Below are positions 36,887-44,560 of a stretch of 64,000 nucleotides of DNA, in pieces. The notes below the pieces were generated by a model, which saw only the letters and a program-made list of their open reading frames with translations, was not told where the DNA came from and searched no databases. A program made the position numbers and the translations under genes. This DNA comes from Actinomadura nitritigenes (GTDB taxonomy: Bacteria; Actinomycetota; Actinomycetes; Streptosporangiales; Streptosporangiaceae), in NCBI RefSeq assembly GCF_017573545.1, contig NZ_JAGEOK010000021.1:1-64000 (forward strand), in the 5' to 3' direction. Position 1 is the first letter of the stretch, and each line of letters opens with the position of its first letter.

Positions 36887-37342
36887 CTACCCGGCCGTGT
36901 GCATGAGCCGGCGGGCGAGGCCGCCCACCAGTGCCCCGTCCCGCCAGGTCAGGCGCTTCCGCAGGTGGACGATGGTGCCCCGGTCGGACGTGCGGTCGAT
37001 GTCCAGATCGTCCACCAGCGCCCGCATGATTTTAAGCCCGCGCCCGGATTCGCTCAAAACCCCCCGGTCCGCCGGGACGGGACGCGGCCCGTGGCCGCCG
37101 TCCTCGATCTCCAGCAGGCAGGTGCCGTCGTCGACGCGCCCGGCGACGCGGTAGTCCCCGGTGGCGCGGGCGTGCTGGACCGCGTTGGTGCACGCCTCGG
37201 AGGCGGCGACCAGGATGTCGGCGACGCAGTCCTCGGCGACGCCCAGCCCCCGCAGCGCGTCCCCCACCACCCGGCGTACCACCGGAATGCTCGGCGCCTC
37301 GCGCGGCAGCGCGAGCGCGAACTCCATATCCACCCCGGACAC
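36887..37342 (-). CDS. RsbW-like ATP-binding protein (HATPase_c_2, anti-sigma/serine kinase type)
   Basis: Protein of 151 aa with a GHKL ATPase fold: N box AASEACTNAVQHAR, G1 box LEIEDGGHGP, and ESGRGLKIMRALVDDLDI. This is the small single-domain type that phosphorylates anti-anti-sigma factors or binds sigma factors. It lies between purS and purQ, about 100 bp from each, on the same strand. No partner STAS or sigma gene is present in the window. GTG at 37342 is used; an ATG at 37327 (MEFALALPRE) is equally possible, and GGGGTGG just before it could serve as its ribosome site. Confidence 0.85.
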   Translation of the reverse strand: MSGVDMEFALALPREAPSIPVVRRVVGDALRGLGVAEDCVADILVAASEACTNAVQHARATGDYRVAGRVDDGTCLLEIEDGGHGPRPVPADRGVLSESGRGLKIMRALVDDLDIDRTSDRGTIVHLRKRLTWRDGALVGGLARRLMHTAG

Positions 37343-37443
37343 CTCGTGTCATGCCCCGGGCGTCCCGGCAAGGCCCCCGGACCCGGAGCGTGCTCGACGA
37401 CTCGACGCAGGTAAGACTTCCCCGCCGGAATCTTCCGTAACCG

Positions 37444-37815
37444 CTATACTGTCGGGTCTTTCGCCTCGCCCTGGAGCCCCTCGGACGGGACCTGCTGCCC
37501 TTCGACCTGCGGCGCCTCGGCCGGTGCGCCCTCGGGAAGGCCCTCCGGAGCCTCGGGTTCGAGCCCTTCGGGCTGCAGGACCCGCACCTCGAAGTTCTCG
37601 ATCACCGGGTTGGCGAGCAGGGTCTCGGCGATCCGGCGGACCCGCTCCAGCGCGGCCTCGTCGGCCGGCCCCTCGAGCTCGACCTCGAACCGCTTGCCCT
37701 GCCGGACGGCCACGACGCCGTCGAACCCCATCTGCGGCAGCTTCCGGGCGATCGCCTGGCCCTGCGGGTCGAGGATCTCCGGCTTGAGCATGACGTCGAC
37801 GACGACACGCGCCAC
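37444..37815 (-). CDS. purS: PurS subunit of FGAM synthase with an acidic C-terminal tail
   Basis: PurS bridges PurQ and PurL in the three-part FGAM synthase. The core (about residues 1-80) is MARVVVDVMLKPEILDPQGQ ... GFDGVVAVRQGKRFEVELEG ... ETLLANPVIENFEVRVL. A tail of about 42 residues rich in Glu, Pro, Gly and Gln follows (PEGLEPEAPEGLPEG ... GEAKDPTV); standard PurS is about 80 aa. GTG start. First gene of the purS - rsbW-like - purQ - purL series and divergent from the pentapeptide-like gene. Confidence 0.92.
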   Translation of the reverse strand: MARVVVDVMLKPEILDPQGQAIARKLPQMGFDGVVAVRQGKRFEVELEGPADEAALERVRRIAETLLANPVIENFEVRVLQPEGLEPEAPEGLPEGAPAEAPQVEGQQVPSEGLQGEAKDPTV

Positions 37816-37935
37816 GGTCGCCCCCTCACTGATCTGCGCTTTTGCTTACGGACCTGAAGCGTACGGCACCATTGGCACTCGCGACCCACGCATCCCCCTT
37901 GTCCGCACCCCGCCCGCACCACCCGGAGCCGTCCG

Positions 37936-39555
37936 ATGAACATCGAGGACCTCACCCCATCGGAGCGCCGCCTGTGGGAGGCGTTCCCGAGCGGCGAATC
38001 CGTGGACCTGTCGACCGGCGACCCGGCGCACGACGATCCCGGGTCCGCGACGCACTGGGGGCATGACCGGATGGTCAGGGCCGAGGTGCTGGTCGCGCTG
38101 CTGGTGGGCGCGGTGGAGCCGGAGCCGGGACGGGTCGCCGCCGTCCGGCTGAGCGGCGCCCGGATCACCGGCTCGCTGAACCTCGGGCACGCCGAGGTCC
38201 GCGTGCCGCTGGCGCTGACCGGCTGCTCGTTCGACGCGGCGCCGCACCTGTACTGGGCCAGCATGAACAGCGTCCACCTGATGGGGTGCCGGCTGCCGGG
38301 GCTGGTCGCGTCCGGCACCCGGGTGGACGGCCACCTGTGGCTGGAGGGCAGCCGGATCTCCGGCGGCCTCTGGCTGGACGGGGCGAACATCACCGGCATC
38401 CTGAACATGTCGGGCGTCCAGCTGTCCAACCCGGGCGGGGACGCGCTGCTCGCCGACCGGCTGACGGTGGAGGCGAACGTCTACTGCGACCAGGGGTTCG
38501 CGGCGAACGGCGAGGTCCGGCTGCCCGGCGCGCGGGTCGGCGGCCAGCTGATCTTCCGGAAGGCGCGGCTGCACAACCCGTCCGGCGCCGCGCTCTACGC
38601 GAGCCGGCTGGACGTGGCGGCGAACGTGTTCTGCGACGGCGGGTTCGTCGCGGAGGGCGAGGTCCGGCTGCGCGGCGCCCGCGTCGGCGGCTACCTGTCG
38701 TTCGTCGGCGCGCACCTGTCGGCGCCCGAGCGGACCGCGCTGAACGCCGACGACCTCACCGTCGAGACCGACGTGTACTGCTCGGACGGGTTCACCGCGC
38801 ACGGCTCGGTCAGCTTCTCCGGGGCGCACGTCACGGGGCAGCTCAGCCTGCGCGGCGCGCACCTGCGGCACGAGCAGGGGACCGCGCTGAGCCTGCAGCG
38901 CGTCCAGGCGGAGGAGCTGCTGCTGCGCCCGGCGGACAAGATCGCCGGGATCACCGACCTGTCGTACGCGCGGATCAACCTGCTGCGGGACGAGGCGGCG
39001 ACGTGGCCGGACCGGCTGCAGCTCGACGGCCTCCAGTACGAGACGCTCGACCCGCCGCTCAGCGCCCGCGAGCGGCTGGCCTGGCTGCGCCGCGACACCG
39101 ACGGCTACGCGCCGCAGCCGTACGAGCGCCTCGCGCAGACGTACCGGTCCCTCGGCCTGGACGCCGACGGGCGCTCGGTCCTGCTCGCCAAGGCCCGCGA
39201 CCGGCGCCGCACGCAGGGCATCCCCCTGAAGGTCGTCGGCTTCCTGCAGGACGTCCTGGTCGGCTACGGGTACCGGCCGTTCCGGGCGGCGAGCTGGCTG
39301 ATCGGGCTGCTCGCGTTCGGCACGATCGTCTTCTCCATCCACCGGCCGGACGTCCTGGACACCGGCCACAAGCCGCATTTCAACGCCTTCTTCTACACGC
39401 TCGACCTGCTGCTCCCCATCGGCAGCCTCGGCCAGGAGGTCGAGTTCGCGCCGAGCGGGATCTACCAGTGGGTGGCCAACCTCATCGTGGCCGCCGGGCT
39501 GGTCCTCGGCCTGACCGTCGCGGCGGGCGCGACCCGGGCCCTGTCCCGCGAGTAG
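37936..39555 (+). CDS. Pentapeptide-like repeat membrane protein (annotated elsewhere as membrane-associated oxidoreductase)
   Basis: Protein of 539 aa. Residues ~55-330 are a beta-solenoid-like region with tandem blocks of about 64 residues, each beginning ADRLTVEANVYCDQGFAANG or similar (ASRLDVAANVFCDGGF, ADDLTVETDVYCSDGFTA) and continuing EVRLPGARVGGQLIFRKARL. A helical segment follows (SARERLAWLRRDTDGYAPQPYE), then three membrane spans in the last ~90 residues (WLIGLLAFGTIVFSI, FFYTLDLLLPIGSLG, LIVAAGLVLGLTVAAGA). Similar actinomycete proteins are labelled oxidoreductase, but no cofactor motif is visible. FYTLDLLLPIGSLGQE resembles ion-channel pore turns, a weak observation. GGAG eight bases before ATG. 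Confidence 0.78.
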   Translation: MNIEDLTPSERRLWEAFPSGESVDLSTGDPAHDDPGSATHWGHDRMVRAEVLVALLVGAVEPEPGRVAAVRLSGARITGSLNLGHAEVRVPLALTGCSFDAAPHLYWASMNSVHLMGCRLPGLVASGTRVDGHLWLEGSRISGGLWLDGANITGILNMSGVQLSNPGGDALLADRLTVEANVYCDQGFAANGEVRLPGARVGGQLIFRKARLHNPSGAALYASRLDVAANVFCDGGFVAEGEVRLRGARVGGYLSFVGAHLSAPERTALNADDLTVETDVYCSDGFTAHGSVSFSGAHVTGQLSLRGAHLRHEQGTALSLQRVQAEELLLRPADKIAGITDLSYARINLLRDEAATWPDRLQLDGLQYETLDPPLSARERLAWLRRDTDGYAPQPYERLAQTYRSLGLDADGRSVLLAKARDRRRTQGIPLKVVGFLQDVLVGYGYRPFRAASWLIGLLAFGTIVFSIHRPDVLDTGHKPHFNAFFYTLDLLLPIGSLGQEVEFAPSGIYQWVANLIVAAGLVLGLTVAAGATRALSRE

Positions 39556-39767
39556 CCGGGGGCGCGCGGGCGCGTGCCGTGGCGCGGATCACGGCGGATC
39601 AGGGCTCCGGAGCGGGGTAGGAGATAGGCGGCGGCACTTGCATCTCCGGGTGTGACGTCTGCCACGATGTCTTTGGTGGGTTTTGTCCCTTACCGGGGAC
39701 GGGGCCGCTGACATCGGCCGGCTGTGCGGCGATCCCGCGTACCGGCCCCGAACGAGGAGTGCCATCA

Positions 39768-40901
39768 ATGACGATCGACTCCGTGCGCGGCGCGCCAGGC
39801 GCCTCCGAGCTCGCCGAACCCGAGCTCATCAGGCTGCTGACCCCCGAGGGGGAGCGCGTCGAGCATCCCGACTACCCGCTGGACCTGAGCGCCGGCGAGG
39901 TCCGCGGGCTGTACCGCGACCTGGTGATCGTCCGCCGGATCGACCGGGAGGCCGTGGCGCTGACCCGGCAGGGCGAGCTCGGCCTGTGGGCGTCGCTGCT
40001 CGGCCAGGAGGCCGCGCAGATCGGCTCGGGACGCGCGCTGTCCGAGCACGACATGGTCTTCCCCACCTACCGCGAGCACGGCGTCGCGTGGTGCCGGGAC
40101 GTCCCGCCGCTGAACCTGCTCGGCCTGTTCCGCGGCGTGAACCACGGCGGCTGGGACCCCGCCGAGCACGGCTTCCACCTGTACACCGTCGTGATCGGCA
40201 GCCAGACGCTGCACGCGACGGGCTACGCGATGGGCGTGCAGCGCGACGGGGTGCTGGGCACGCCGTCCGCCGGCGCCACGATCGCCTACTTCGGCGACGG
40301 CGCGACGTCGCAGGGCGACGTGAACGAGGCGTTCGTGTTCGCCTCGGTGTTCAACGCGCCGATCGTGTTCTTCTGCCAGAACAACCAGTGGGCCATCTCC
40401 GAGCCGCTGGAGAAGCAGACGCGCATCCCGCTGTACAGGCGCGCGCAGGGCTACGGGTTCCCCGGGCTGCGGGTGGACGGCAACGACGTGTTCGCGTGCC
40501 TCGCCGTCACCAGGAAGGCGCTGGAGAACGCGCGGACGGGCCAGGGCCCCACGCTGATCGAGGCGTACACGTACCGGATGGGCGCCCACACCACCACCGA
40601 CGACCCCACGCGCTACCGGCTGAAGGCCGAAGAGGAGGCGTGGAAGCTCAAGGACCCGATCGAGCGGGTGAAGGCGTACCTGATCCGCAACGACCTCGCC
40701 GACACCGCGTTCCTGGACGACGTCGAGGCAGAGGCCAAGCAGGTCGCCAAGGAGCTGCGGGAGGGCTGCCTGGCCCTGCCCGACCCTGCGCCGCTGTCGA
40801 TGTTCGAGCACGTCTACGCAGAAGACCATCCGCTGATGACCGAGGAGCAGGAGCAGTTCGCCGCCTACCTGGCGTCCTTCGAGGAAGAGGTGCCGTCGTG
40901 A
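39768..40901 (+). CDS. pdhA: 2-oxoacid dehydrogenase E1 alpha subunit
   Basis: Thiamine diphosphate-binding E1 alpha, 377 aa, of a pyruvate or branched-chain 2-oxoacid dehydrogenase. TPP motif GDGATSQGDVNEAFVFASVFNAPIVFFCQNN (GDG...N) is intact; phosphorylation-loop region YRMGAHTTTDDPTRYR and TYREHGVAWCRDVPPLNLLGLFRG are family signatures. The ATG at 39768 has GAGGAG about eight bases upstream; a GTG nine bases earlier is less likely. The stop overlaps the E1 beta start by four bases. Actinomycetes have both PDH-like and Bkd enzymes of this kind and sequence alone does not separate them; a Vdh gene in the same window makes branched-chain substrates plausible. Confidence 0.88.
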   Translation: MTIDSVRGAPGASELAEPELIRLLTPEGERVEHPDYPLDLSAGEVRGLYRDLVIVRRIDREAVALTRQGELGLWASLLGQEAAQIGSGRALSEHDMVFPTYREHGVAWCRDVPPLNLLGLFRGVNHGGWDPAEHGFHLYTVVIGSQTLHATGYAMGVQRDGVLGTPSAGATIAYFGDGATSQGDVNEAFVFASVFNAPIVFFCQNNQWAISEPLEKQTRIPLYRRAQGYGFPGLRVDGNDVFACLAVTRKALENARTGQGPTLIEAYTYRMGAHTTTDDPTRYRLKAEEEAWKLKDPIERVKAYLIRNDLADTAFLDDVEAEAKQVAKELREGCLALPDPAPLSMFEHVYAEDHPLMTEEQEQFAAYLASFEEEVPS

Positions 40902-41887
40902 CCGCGGAGACCCTGACGCTCGGCAAGGCGCTGAACGCCGGCCTGCGCAAGGCCATGGAGGACGACCCGAAGGTCCTGGTCATGGGCGAGGACGTCGGGA
41001 AGCTCGGCGGCGTGTTCCGGATCACCGACGGGCTGCAGAAGGACTTCGGCGAGGAGCGGGTGATCGACACCCCGCTGGCCGAGTCCGGCATCGTCGGCAC
41101 CGCGATCGGGCTCGCGCTGCGCGGGTACCGCCCGGTCTGCGAGATCCAGTTCGACGGGTTCGTGTTCCCCGCGGCCGACCAGATCATCACGCAGCTCGCC
41201 AAGATGGGCATGCGGTCGCTGGGCGCGCTGTCGCTGCCGGTCGTCGTCCGCATCCCGTGCGGCGGCGGCATCGGCGCGGTCGAGCACCACTCGGAGTCGC
41301 CCGAGGCGTACTTCACCCACACCGCCGGGCTGCGCGTCGTCGCCTGCTCCAACCCGGCGGACGCGTTCACGATGATCCAGCAGTCGATCGCCTCGCCCGA
41401 CCCGGTGATCTTCTTCGAGCCGAAGCGCCGGTACTGGGACAAGGCCGAGGTCGACGTCGACGCCGCGCCGGACGCGTGGGCGCCGCTGCACGGCGCGAAG
41501 GTCGTCCGGCCCGGCGAGCACGTGACGCTGCTGGCCTACGGGCCGCAGGTGAAGACCTGCCTGGAGGCCGCCGCGGCCGCCGCCGAGGAGGGGCGGTCCC
41601 TGGAGGTCATCGACCTGCGCTCGCTCAACCCCCTCGACATCGACGCGATCACGGACTCGGTGAACCGCACCGGACGCTGCGTCGTCGTCCACGAGGCCCC
41701 GGTGTTCAGCGGGTTCGGCGCCGAGCTGGCCGCGCGGATCACCGAGAGGTGCTTCTACCGGCTGGAGTCGCCGGTGCTGCGCGTCGGCGGGTTCTCCACC
41801 CCGTACCCGCCGTCCCGCCTCGAGGACCACTACCTGCCCGACCTGGACCGCATCCTCGACGCGGTCGACCGGACCTTCGCGTGGTGA
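40898..41887 (+). CDS. 2-oxoacid dehydrogenase E1 beta subunit
   Basis: E1 beta, 329 aa, partner of the alpha subunit. MGEDVGKLGGVFRIT, RVIDTPLAESGIVGTAIGLA, CEIQFDGFVFPAADQI, RIPCGGGIGAVEHHSESPEA and the C-terminal VVHEAPVFSGFGAELAARI are typical. GTG start inside a GTGA overlap with pdhA, so translation is coupled. In the family the alpha and beta subunits form an alpha2-beta2 tetramer with the TPP site at the interface. Confidence 0.9.
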   Translation: MTAETLTLGKALNAGLRKAMEDDPKVLVMGEDVGKLGGVFRITDGLQKDFGEERVIDTPLAESGIVGTAIGLALRGYRPVCEIQFDGFVFPAADQIITQLAKMGMRSLGALSLPVVVRIPCGGGIGAVEHHSESPEAYFTHTAGLRVVACSNPADAFTMIQQSIASPDPVIFFEPKRRYWDKAEVDVDAAPDAWAPLHGAKVVRPGEHVTLLAYGPQVKTCLEAAAAAAEEGRSLEVIDLRSLNPLDIDAITDSVNRTGRCVVVHEAPVFSGFGAELAARITERCFYRLESPVLRVGGFSTPYPPSRLEDHYLPDLDRILDAVDRTFAW

Positions 41888-43338
41888 CGCCAGTGAGCCC
41901 GAAACTGTTCAAGCTGCCGGATGTCGGCGAGGGGCTGACCGAGGCGGAGATCGTCAAGTGGCACGTCCAGCCGGGCGACACCGTCGAGGTCAACCAGACG
42001 ATCGTGGAGATCGAGACGGCCAAGGCGATCGTGGAGCTGCCCTGCCCGTTCGAGGGCGTGGTCGCCGAGCTGCTGGTCACCGAGGGCCAGACCGTGGACG
42101 TCGGGGTGCCGATCATCGCGGTGAGCACCGAGGCCGAGGGCGGCGTCGCGACGCCGGTCTCCGAGCCCCCGGCGCAGGCCGCGGCGATGCGCGAGGAGGG
42201 CGTCCCGTCCGCCGGCGAACCCGGCATGACGGCCCCCGACCAGCCGAAACGGCAGCCCGTCCTGGTCGGCTACGGGGTCAAGGAGGGGACGACCAAGCGC
42301 CGTCCCCGCAAGGCGGCGGGCGGCGCGGCGCCGGTGCCCGCCCCGTCCCCCGCGCCACCGCGGGCCGCACCGCAGGCGGCGCCCCCGGCGCCGCCGGCAC
42401 CGGCCGTCCGGCCGCCCGCGCCGCCCGTTCGTCCACAGCCTGTGGAAAACGGGCTTCCGCTGGCCAAGCCGCCCGTCCGGAAGATGGCCAAGGACCTCGG
42501 CGTCGACCTGACGACGGTCACCGGCTCGGGCCCGAACGGCTCGATCACCCGCGACGACGTCCTCGCCGCCCAGGCGGGACCGGCCGCGGCGCAGGCCGCC
42601 GGGGCGGTGCCGGCGCAGCGCGCCGCCGCCGAACGCGAGGAGCGGATCGCGGTCAAGGGCGTCCGCAAGGCGACCGCCGCCGCGGTCTCGGGATCGGCGT
42701 TCACCGCACCGCACGTCACCGAGTTCCTCCAGGTCGACGTGACCCGCACGATGGAGGCGGTGGCCCGGCTCCGCGAACTCCCCGACTTCGCCGGGGTCAA
42801 GGTCTCCCCGCTCCTGCTCGTCGCGCGCGCGCTGCTCACCGCCGTGGCACGCCACCCGATGGTGAACTCCACCTGGGCGGACGGGCCGTCCGGCGCGGAG
42901 ATCGTCGTCAAGCGCTACGTCAACCTCGGCATCGCCGCCGCCACCGAGCGGGGACTGATCGTCCCGAAGATCAAGGACGCGCAGGACATGTCCCTGCCCG
43001 ACCTGGCGCGCGCGCTGACCGAGCTGGCGGAGAAGGCCCGCGCGGGCAAGGCGTCCCCCGCCGACCTGTCCGACGGCACCATCACCATCACCAACGTCGG
43101 CGTGTTCGGCGTGGACACCGGGACCCCGATCCTCACCCCCGGCGAGGTCGCGATCCTGGCCTTCGGCCAGATCCGCGACATGCCCTGGGTGCACGAGGGC
43201 GAGCTGGCGATCCGCAAGGTCACCACGCTCGCGCTGTCGTTCGACCACCGCATCGTCGACGGCGAGCTCGGCTCCCGCGTCCTCCGCGACGTCGGCGACA
43301 TGCTCGAAGACCCCCTGCGCATGCTCGCCTGGGGCTGA
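41884..43338 (+). CDS. Dihydrolipoamide acyltransferase (E2)
   Basis: E2 core of the complex, 484 aa. One lipoyl domain with lipoylated Lys in VEIETAKAIVELP (about K47), then a Pro/Ala-rich linker, an E1/E3-binding domain (AKPPVRKMAKDLGVDLTTVTGS ... TRDDVLA, about residues 195-235), a second linker and the catalytic domain ending with the active site SFDHRIVDGELGSRVL. The GTG at 41884 overlaps the E1 beta stop by four bases, as at the previous junction; GTG 41893 is an alternative. No E3 gene follows; a distant lpd must supply it. A stem terminator follows, and a damaged copy of its 3' end lies 0.9 kb downstream. Confidence 0.92.
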   Translation: MTPVSPKLFKLPDVGEGLTEAEIVKWHVQPGDTVEVNQTIVEIETAKAIVELPCPFEGVVAELLVTEGQTVDVGVPIIAVSTEAEGGVATPVSEPPAQAAAMREEGVPSAGEPGMTAPDQPKRQPVLVGYGVKEGTTKRRPRKAAGGAAPVPAPSPAPPRAAPQAAPPAPPAPAVRPPAPPVRPQPVENGLPLAKPPVRKMAKDLGVDLTTVTGSGPNGSITRDDVLAAQAGPAAAQAAGAVPAQRAAAEREERIAVKGVRKATAAAVSGSAFTAPHVTEFLQVDVTRTMEAVARLRELPDFAGVKVSPLLLVARALLTAVARHPMVNSTWADGPSGAEIVVKRYVNLGIAAATERGLIVPKIKDAQDMSLPDLARALTELAEKARAGKASPADLSDGTITITNVGVFGVDTGTPILTPGEVAILAFGQIRDMPWVHEGELAIRKVTTLALSFDHRIVDGELGSRVLRDVGDMLEDPLRMLAWG

Positions 43339-43352
43339 GAGACCCCGTCGAA

Positions 43353-43377
43353 GGCGCGCGCCGTCCCGGCGCGCGCC
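43353..43377 (+). terminator. Terminator of the 2-oxoacid dehydrogenase operon
   Basis: Perfect 11-base stem GGCGCGCGCCG and CGGCGCGCGCC with loop TCC, 15 bp after the E2 stop. Confidence 0.7.
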
Positions 43378-43526
43378 TCCGGCATGTGCCGGGCGCCGTC
43401 CCTCAGGGCCCCGCGCCTTTCTCACGACCCTCGACCTGCATCGAGCCCGGCCCGTCGCTCCGGCCGCCCTCGGGCGGATGGCCCGCGGGGACGGCCTTCC
43501 TGAGCGTCGACGCTCGACTGCTCGAC

Positions 43527-43820
43527 ATGGCGGCCGACCGCCTGCTCGAGGGCAGGACCTTCTCCGGCCACTGGTCGCACACGATCAAGCCCGGAATCGG
43601 GCAGAGCACCGTCGAGGTCGACTTCAGCGGCACGCTCGGCGAGATCGAGATCGAGATCGAGATCGAGATCGAGCTCGCGCTGATCGAGGGTGCCGACGCG
43701 CAGTTGCGCGGCACCGCGTCGGTCCGCGTCGACCTGCGGGTCAATGCCAAGAACATCGGTTCCTGCAGCGCGGCCGTCAGCAGCGCGCCGAACCCAACCG
43801 TCACGTTCGAGCCGCGTTGA
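43527..43820 (+). CDS. Possible small beta-rich protein with an EI repeat
   Basis: Open frame of 97 codons from ATG: MAADRLLEGRTFSGHWSHTI ... QSTVEVDFSGTLGEIEIEIE ... RVDLRVNAKNIGSC. The middle is encoded by about five GAGATC hexamers (43644-43676), giving Glu-Ile alternation on a probable beta strand. No ribosome binding site is visible, and the frame is open for a long way upstream, so the start and even the coding status are uncertain. It lies between the E2 gene and its duplicated fragment. Confidence 0.4.
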   Translation: MAADRLLEGRTFSGHWSHTIKPGIGQSTVEVDFSGTLGEIEIEIEIEIELALIEGADAQLRGTASVRVDLRVNAKNIGSCSAAVSSAPNPTVTFEPR

Positions 43821-43829
43821 CCTGCGGCG

Positions 43830-44117
43830 TCACGGGCGGTGGCCCTCTTCACCGTGGAGGTGGCCACCGGGGGAGCGGTCCTCCTCGAAGTACTCCTCGT
43901 GGAAGGGGTCGGAGTGGCCGTCGGGGCCGTGCTCCTCGTCCCTCGCCGACGGCCGCAGCATCAGGACCAGCTGCAGAGCGAGCATCAACCCGCCGACGAT
44001 GACGAGGATGACGCCGATGACGTGCACGTCGACCGGATCGGTCAGCGCGTCCGCGTTGACGGCGAACTTGAGGATCAGACCAAGGGTGATCAGGAAGATG
44101 CTGACGCCGATGCCCAT
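43830..44117 (-). CDS. DUF6458-type small two-span membrane protein
   Basis: Protein of 95 aa: MGIGVSIFLITLGLILKFAVNA (span 1), VDVHVIGVILVIVGGLMLALQLV (span 2) and a polar acidic/His-rich tail (EEHGPDGHSDPFHEEYFEED). GGAGGT six bases upstream of the ATG. This matches the DUF6458 family of actinobacteria. Function unknown. Confidence 0.85.
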   Translation of the reverse strand: MGIGVSIFLITLGLILKFAVNADALTDPVDVHVIGVILVIVGGLMLALQLVLMLRPSARDEEHGPDGHSDPFHEEYFEEDRSPGGHLHGEEGHRP

Positions 44118-44207
44118 CGATGACCTCCGCCGGACGGCTCGCGCTGTTCAAGTGTCAGTCGAATTGTGTCCGCCCACTCGACCCGGCACACGGGACGAAG
44201 GTCATAA

Positions 44208-44405
44208 AACTGGGACATCGAAGACCCCTTGGCGAAGGGGCGGCGCCTCGCGGCCACCGTCGCGGTGGACAACGGCGCCGCGCGGCACCCGATGGTCACC
44301 ACGCTCGCGCTGTCGTTCGACCACCACATCGTCGACGGCGAGCTCGGCTCCCGCGTCCTGCGCGACATGCTCGAGGACCCGCTCCGCATGCTCACCTGGT
44401 CCTGA
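44208..44405 (+). pseudogene. Internally deleted duplicate of the E2 3' end
   Basis: The reading frame RHPMVTTLALSFDHHIVDGE ... LEDPLRMLTWS repeats the end of the E2 gene: nucleotides 44298-44405 align with 43222-43338, differing by a six-base deletion (GTCGGC) and scattered changes, and RHPMV matches an E2 segment ~360 bp further upstream, so the copy lost the part in between. Even the downstream GCGCGCCTCCGGCATGT next to the E2 terminator is duplicated. It has no start codon context and an in-frame TAA at 44205. Confidence 0.85.
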
Positions 44406-44416
44406 CGAATCGCTCC

Positions 44417-44445
44417 GGAGGCGCGCCGGTCCGGCGCGCGCCTCC
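44417..44445 (+). terminator. Duplicated E2-type stem-loop
   Basis: GGAGGCGCGCCGG and CCGGCGCGCGCCTCC form an imperfect stem with a two-base bulge; it copies the hairpin that follows the intact E2 gene. Confidence 0.5.
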
Positions 44446-44560
44446 GGCATGTCAGCCGGAGGTGGGTTGGAGCGCTCCGATTGCGCACCCCGCTTATAGG
44501 ACGCGGCGTCAACAGGTGGCAGAGTAAGCGCGTCCTTATCGGCCGTCCCCTGGAGCGAGC

